A stretch of 64,000 nt of DNA from positions 13,082,001-13,146,000 of the forward strand of contig CAVNZM010000004.1 in NCBI GenBank assembly GCA_963693365.1. Direction: 5' to 3'. A model generated the notes under the pieces. It saw only the letters and a program-made list of their open reading frames with translations, was not told the DNA's origin and searched no databases. Within the stretch, counting starts at the first letter, position 1. Every line of letters starts with the position of its first letter. Below, in pieces: positions 50,782 to 64,000 of the stretch. The translations under genes were made by a program, and so were the position numbers. The stretch comes from Amoebidium appalachense (taxonomy: Eukaryota; Ichthyosporea).

Positions 50782-53240
50782 GTGCGTCCACTTACTCTTA
50801 AGCCGTTTAGTATGGAGAGGAGACAGAGAGGCCTGTAGGCCTCATGTAAAGTCGTGCTCCCTGTGAAAGCTGATTGTAGGAAGGGAGATTAAGTGTCTTT
50901 TTATCCGGGCTTGACTGCTGTGTGGTCTTGCCGCTCGTTCTGATAGAAAATTCATATCGTTTATTAGTGAACAATAAATAGCCTTATAACGGGTTCATTT
51001 TATATGCTCGCAGTCGCTTGCAATAGTTCCTGTTGATGGTTGCAGCAACCATGTTGGCATATTCTATCAGCAGGTACACACACTCTTTTTTGCTTACTCA
51101 ACAATCTTTTCTTTGCATCCAAGCTTAACCTTCTTTCTGTTGCCTGTACAAACACTACATACATGACTGGCGGGCATGCTTCATACCTGTGCAGCCATCC
51201 CTGGCCCCACCTGCTTGCAGAACAAGTTGCTCAAATGATCTTTCTTGCTGGGTATGCTGTGCTCTGGTGTGTGTGTGGTGTGGAGAAAGTTCACTGTGAA
51301 AACATAGGCTTGAGAGGCTTTCCAATATGGGTGTTACGCGGTCGTAGGAAACAAACACGACCACATCCCAGTATTAGACAGTTGCTTGGCTGTGTGCTTC
51401 TCTATTGCTGCAATGTCACACGTGTGGCCAGGAAAAAGTGCATTTGTACTGTGTGCACCCAAAATCGCAGCACTTCCCCTGCTTTAACTCCACTCTGTGC
51501 TTCTGTGTGGCACATTTCCACTTGGGAACCCGCCCCATTTCTCACTTTCTATTTTAGTCTTCGTATGTGGTGATAAGTTTCCGGCATTGTGGTGTGATGG
51601 AAATGGTAGCCTGACGGTGGTTGTGCACCACCGTGGCTTGGACAGCCTCCCTGAGCAAACATTCCCCGGCGTGCACATGTGACCGGTGTCGAGGTTGTTT
51701 TGATGCTCCTCTAAAGGTGCTTTTTGGGGTGCACTCGGATGCCGGGTGGCGTGCATATTTGGGTGTGGTGACTGTCACGATCGTCACCTTGCACACAGGC
51801 AGGTGTGTATTCACTGGGGCACGTTGGCCCTAAAAGCTCTTGCCACACTGGGTCTGAGCACATCAGTAAGGTTGTGCGCATCGCGCTATGACTATGAATG
51901 TACAAGTGCACAGTATTTCGAATCAACACGTACTGGCAGCCAGTGGGAGAAATGGACACGAGGCAGGGAGACTCAGACTCGCGGTGACAGGGGAACACTT
52001 GCAGGACGCGGAGACATAGCAATCTTTGCACGCGTGCACGTGCATGTGCACAAACTGGCTGGTAACTTTGAGCTGACTCTTTCTATATAGCTATTATGGC
52101 TGAGATTTAGCTAGCTATATATTTAGAACTTCGATCATAAGTTCCGGATCCAAGCAATCATACAAGGGCGTGAGTGCACACCGTTGCCAGACTCACATGT
52201 GCAATGCAGGCACGAGGTGCATTCTTTGCCCGTTAACCAATCATGATCAGCGTGCGTCCAGTCGTGCACCCTCACTGTGACTATGATGTGATGCCTGCCA
52301 TGCGCATGCCCTTAACCATGCTGAGCTCGAGTGCTCAGGGGATGCCGTGGATGACCATGATCGTTGATCATCGAAAACGAAAACCTGTGTGGCGACCCAG
52401 TGAGGCCAGGTTGAAGCATGCTGTGTACACATACACAAGCGCACAATCACAGCGGCCGACAGCGTGCACAGCAGCCGATGGCGTGCGCATGCACAGCTCG
52501 CTGCACACTTCTATGTACGTGCTATTGATTTGAAGGCAGCCTTAGAATGCGCTCCCTTCCTGCTCTTACATGCTCCAGCACATTGTTTATTATTTACAGC
52601 AGCCATGATCAGTTCACGGTCCACACACACCATATGCATTATATGCTGTACATACAAAACTGTTACAAACTCTGCGCCTGTATTGCGCACCTATAGCCAA
52701 GGTGTACAACAGTGCAGAGTCAATGAAAATGATAAATACTACCTCGTGCATCCACACACACATACTTCTTATCTATAAATAACGAAGTTCAATGATAATA
52801 TACACTTAATATTAGTACTAAATGCATCCCAAAACCAAGTTCAAATATTGTGCACAGTTCATACACAAGCACACGACTACATCATCACGGAATACGGAAT
52901 AACATAGTAAATCATGTGTGTATCTGCATCCTTTCTTCAACAGTGGGGACATTCGGAAGTTTGTAAACCAGTATACGTAGGCATATCCGTGTGATCAAAA
53001 AAAGACCATATAGCAAGGGACGGAAGATAAGCCAAAAAGCAGCCGGCCCCATTCCACAACCTTCCCTCCTCCCCCGCCCTGGTCTCTTGCGCGTGCACTT
53101 TTGGAAACCACCAGAGTAACAAGTCGTGTTTAAGAGCATCCGGAGAGAAACTTGAAGCAACAAGCGATTATGTTCTTCTTGGGTTCAATACCGGAGAGTC
53201 CAGCCTGAGGGTGGATATCTCACGAGAGTATATCTCCCGA
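50782..53240. other. Convergent intergenic region
   Basis: This holds the 14-3-3 3' UTR with AATAAA at 50973, and presumably the 3' end of golgin-84 on the other strand. The DNA is unique and unusually free of homopolymers. Open frames up to 177 codons exist (51040-51573 plus strand) but lack motifs, conserved-looking composition or splice context, so I call no gene. Confidence 0.55.
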
Positions 53241-63406
<10,166 letters not shown>

Positions 63407-63754
63407 CTGTTTTGTGTAACCCACACTTTCAGTGATGGGGATTCTTCCCTTCCAACTAACTCCCACCTTCCACACACATAACAAGCTCATTACAATAGCC
63501 AACACGTACATAAAGGTGTTCGAACCAACACGCACATGCACATGTACGTGAAACGACACATCTACAGAGCAAAAACAAACAAAAAGGTTACACAACCAAC
63601 ACACACATGGCACAGTCACAACACCAACACACCAATACCATCAGGTGGGGGGTGAGGGAGGGGGGCGGGTCAGTGCAGGCAACATACTCCCCTGCCTCCG
63701 TTTATTCCCCCCCCCCCCCCCCCCCCTCCCCCTTCCCGCTTCTCTTCCCCCACT

Positions 63755-63829
<75 letters not shown>

Positions 63830-63843
63830 ATGCGTGTGTGTGT

Positions 63844-63907
<64 letters not shown>

Positions 63908-64000
63908 ACACACACACACTCTGCCTGACATATAATTCATGGTTGTCTTCCGGTTTGATGCTGCTTTCTCTGCTTTGGTTTCAGTGTCTTCCTTTATCCA
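63407..64000. other. Right edge: golgin-84 intron and possible further exon
   Basis: The region is mainly intron. It holds C-runs (63708-63726; about 62 nt at 63846-63907), (CT)n and (GT)n (63759-63827). The last 70 bases are unique and open on the minus strand, encoding a charged stretch (KEDTETKAEKAASNRK). They could be an upstream exon, but the visible donor phase does not match the next exon, so I do not add it to the gene. Confidence 0.45.

Noticed and set aside
51040-51573. 177-codon open frame between 14-3-3 and golgin-84
   Set aside because: There is no domain, signal or splice context. The composition is like random DNA, and overlapping frames exist on the other strand.
63925-64000. 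Next upstream golgin-84 exon at the right edge
   Set aside because: It is open and charged on the minus strand, but the visible donor would be phase 0 while the next exon needs phase 1. The sequence is cut by the window end, so it was not added.

Overview
This window is eukaryotic nuclear DNA. Its genes have GT-AG spliceosomal introns and no bacterial operon layout. Non-coding DNA is filled with poly-C and poly-G runs (up to about 60 nt) and with GT/CA, GA/CT, TA and TGCC microsatellites. The protein set points to a holozoan, either a protist such as a choanoflagellate or ichthyosporean, or a simple animal: coatomer alpha, TAF8, a sosondowah-type ankyrin protein, golgin-84 with an animal-like C-terminal tail, 14-3-3 and peritrophin-A chitin-binding domains. 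The lineage is an inference; no rRNA or other marker is present.

Layout. 0.5-1.2 kb (-): first two coding exons of coatomer alpha (COPA), running off the left edge. 2.2-8.6 kb (+): TAF8-like TFIID subunit in six exons, divergent from COPA across about 1 kb, with an apparent frameshift near its C-terminus. 8.6-12.9 kb: no gene seen, but a foldback element at 11.2-11.7 kb. 13.0-14.4 kb (-): intronless secreted pectinacetylesterase/Notum-family hydrolase. 16.7-17.2 kb (+): small secreted protein with two chitin-binding domains. 17.2-20.2 kb: microsatellites. 20.2-26.1 kb (+): complete Ty1/copia retrotransposon with apparently identical 765-bp LTRs. 29.0-30.7 kb (+): intronless APC-family amino-acid transporter. 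30.7-37.2 kb: repeats, including an inverted pair and a 30-bp minisatellite. 37.2-43.4 kb (-): five-exon ankyrin protein of SOWAH type. 46.7-47.1 kb (-): small single-pass membrane protein. 48.5-50.8 kb (+): 14-3-3 protein in five exons. 53.2-63.4 kb (-): last ten exons of golgin-84, whose 5' end lies beyond the right edge.

The genes form no pathway cluster. COPA and golgin-84 both serve the Golgi, but they lie 52 kb apart and look like ordinary housekeeping neighbours. COPA, golgin-84, TAF8 and the SOWAH protein emerge only when short exons are joined by splice sites and phase, because most of their exons are 64-200 nt between introns of several hundred to several thousand bases.

The most unusual points are: a copia element whose LTR ends inside gag, so that the presumed gag start lies in the LTR and the primer-binding site matches the anticodon arm of initiator tRNA-Met; a family of G-tract-headed interspersed repeats in introns, one copy placing its poly-C next to a golgin-84 splice acceptor and two others forming a hairpin; and repeat families that end in microsatellites. 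I found no CRISPR array, tRNA, rRNA or bacterial-style defence system.
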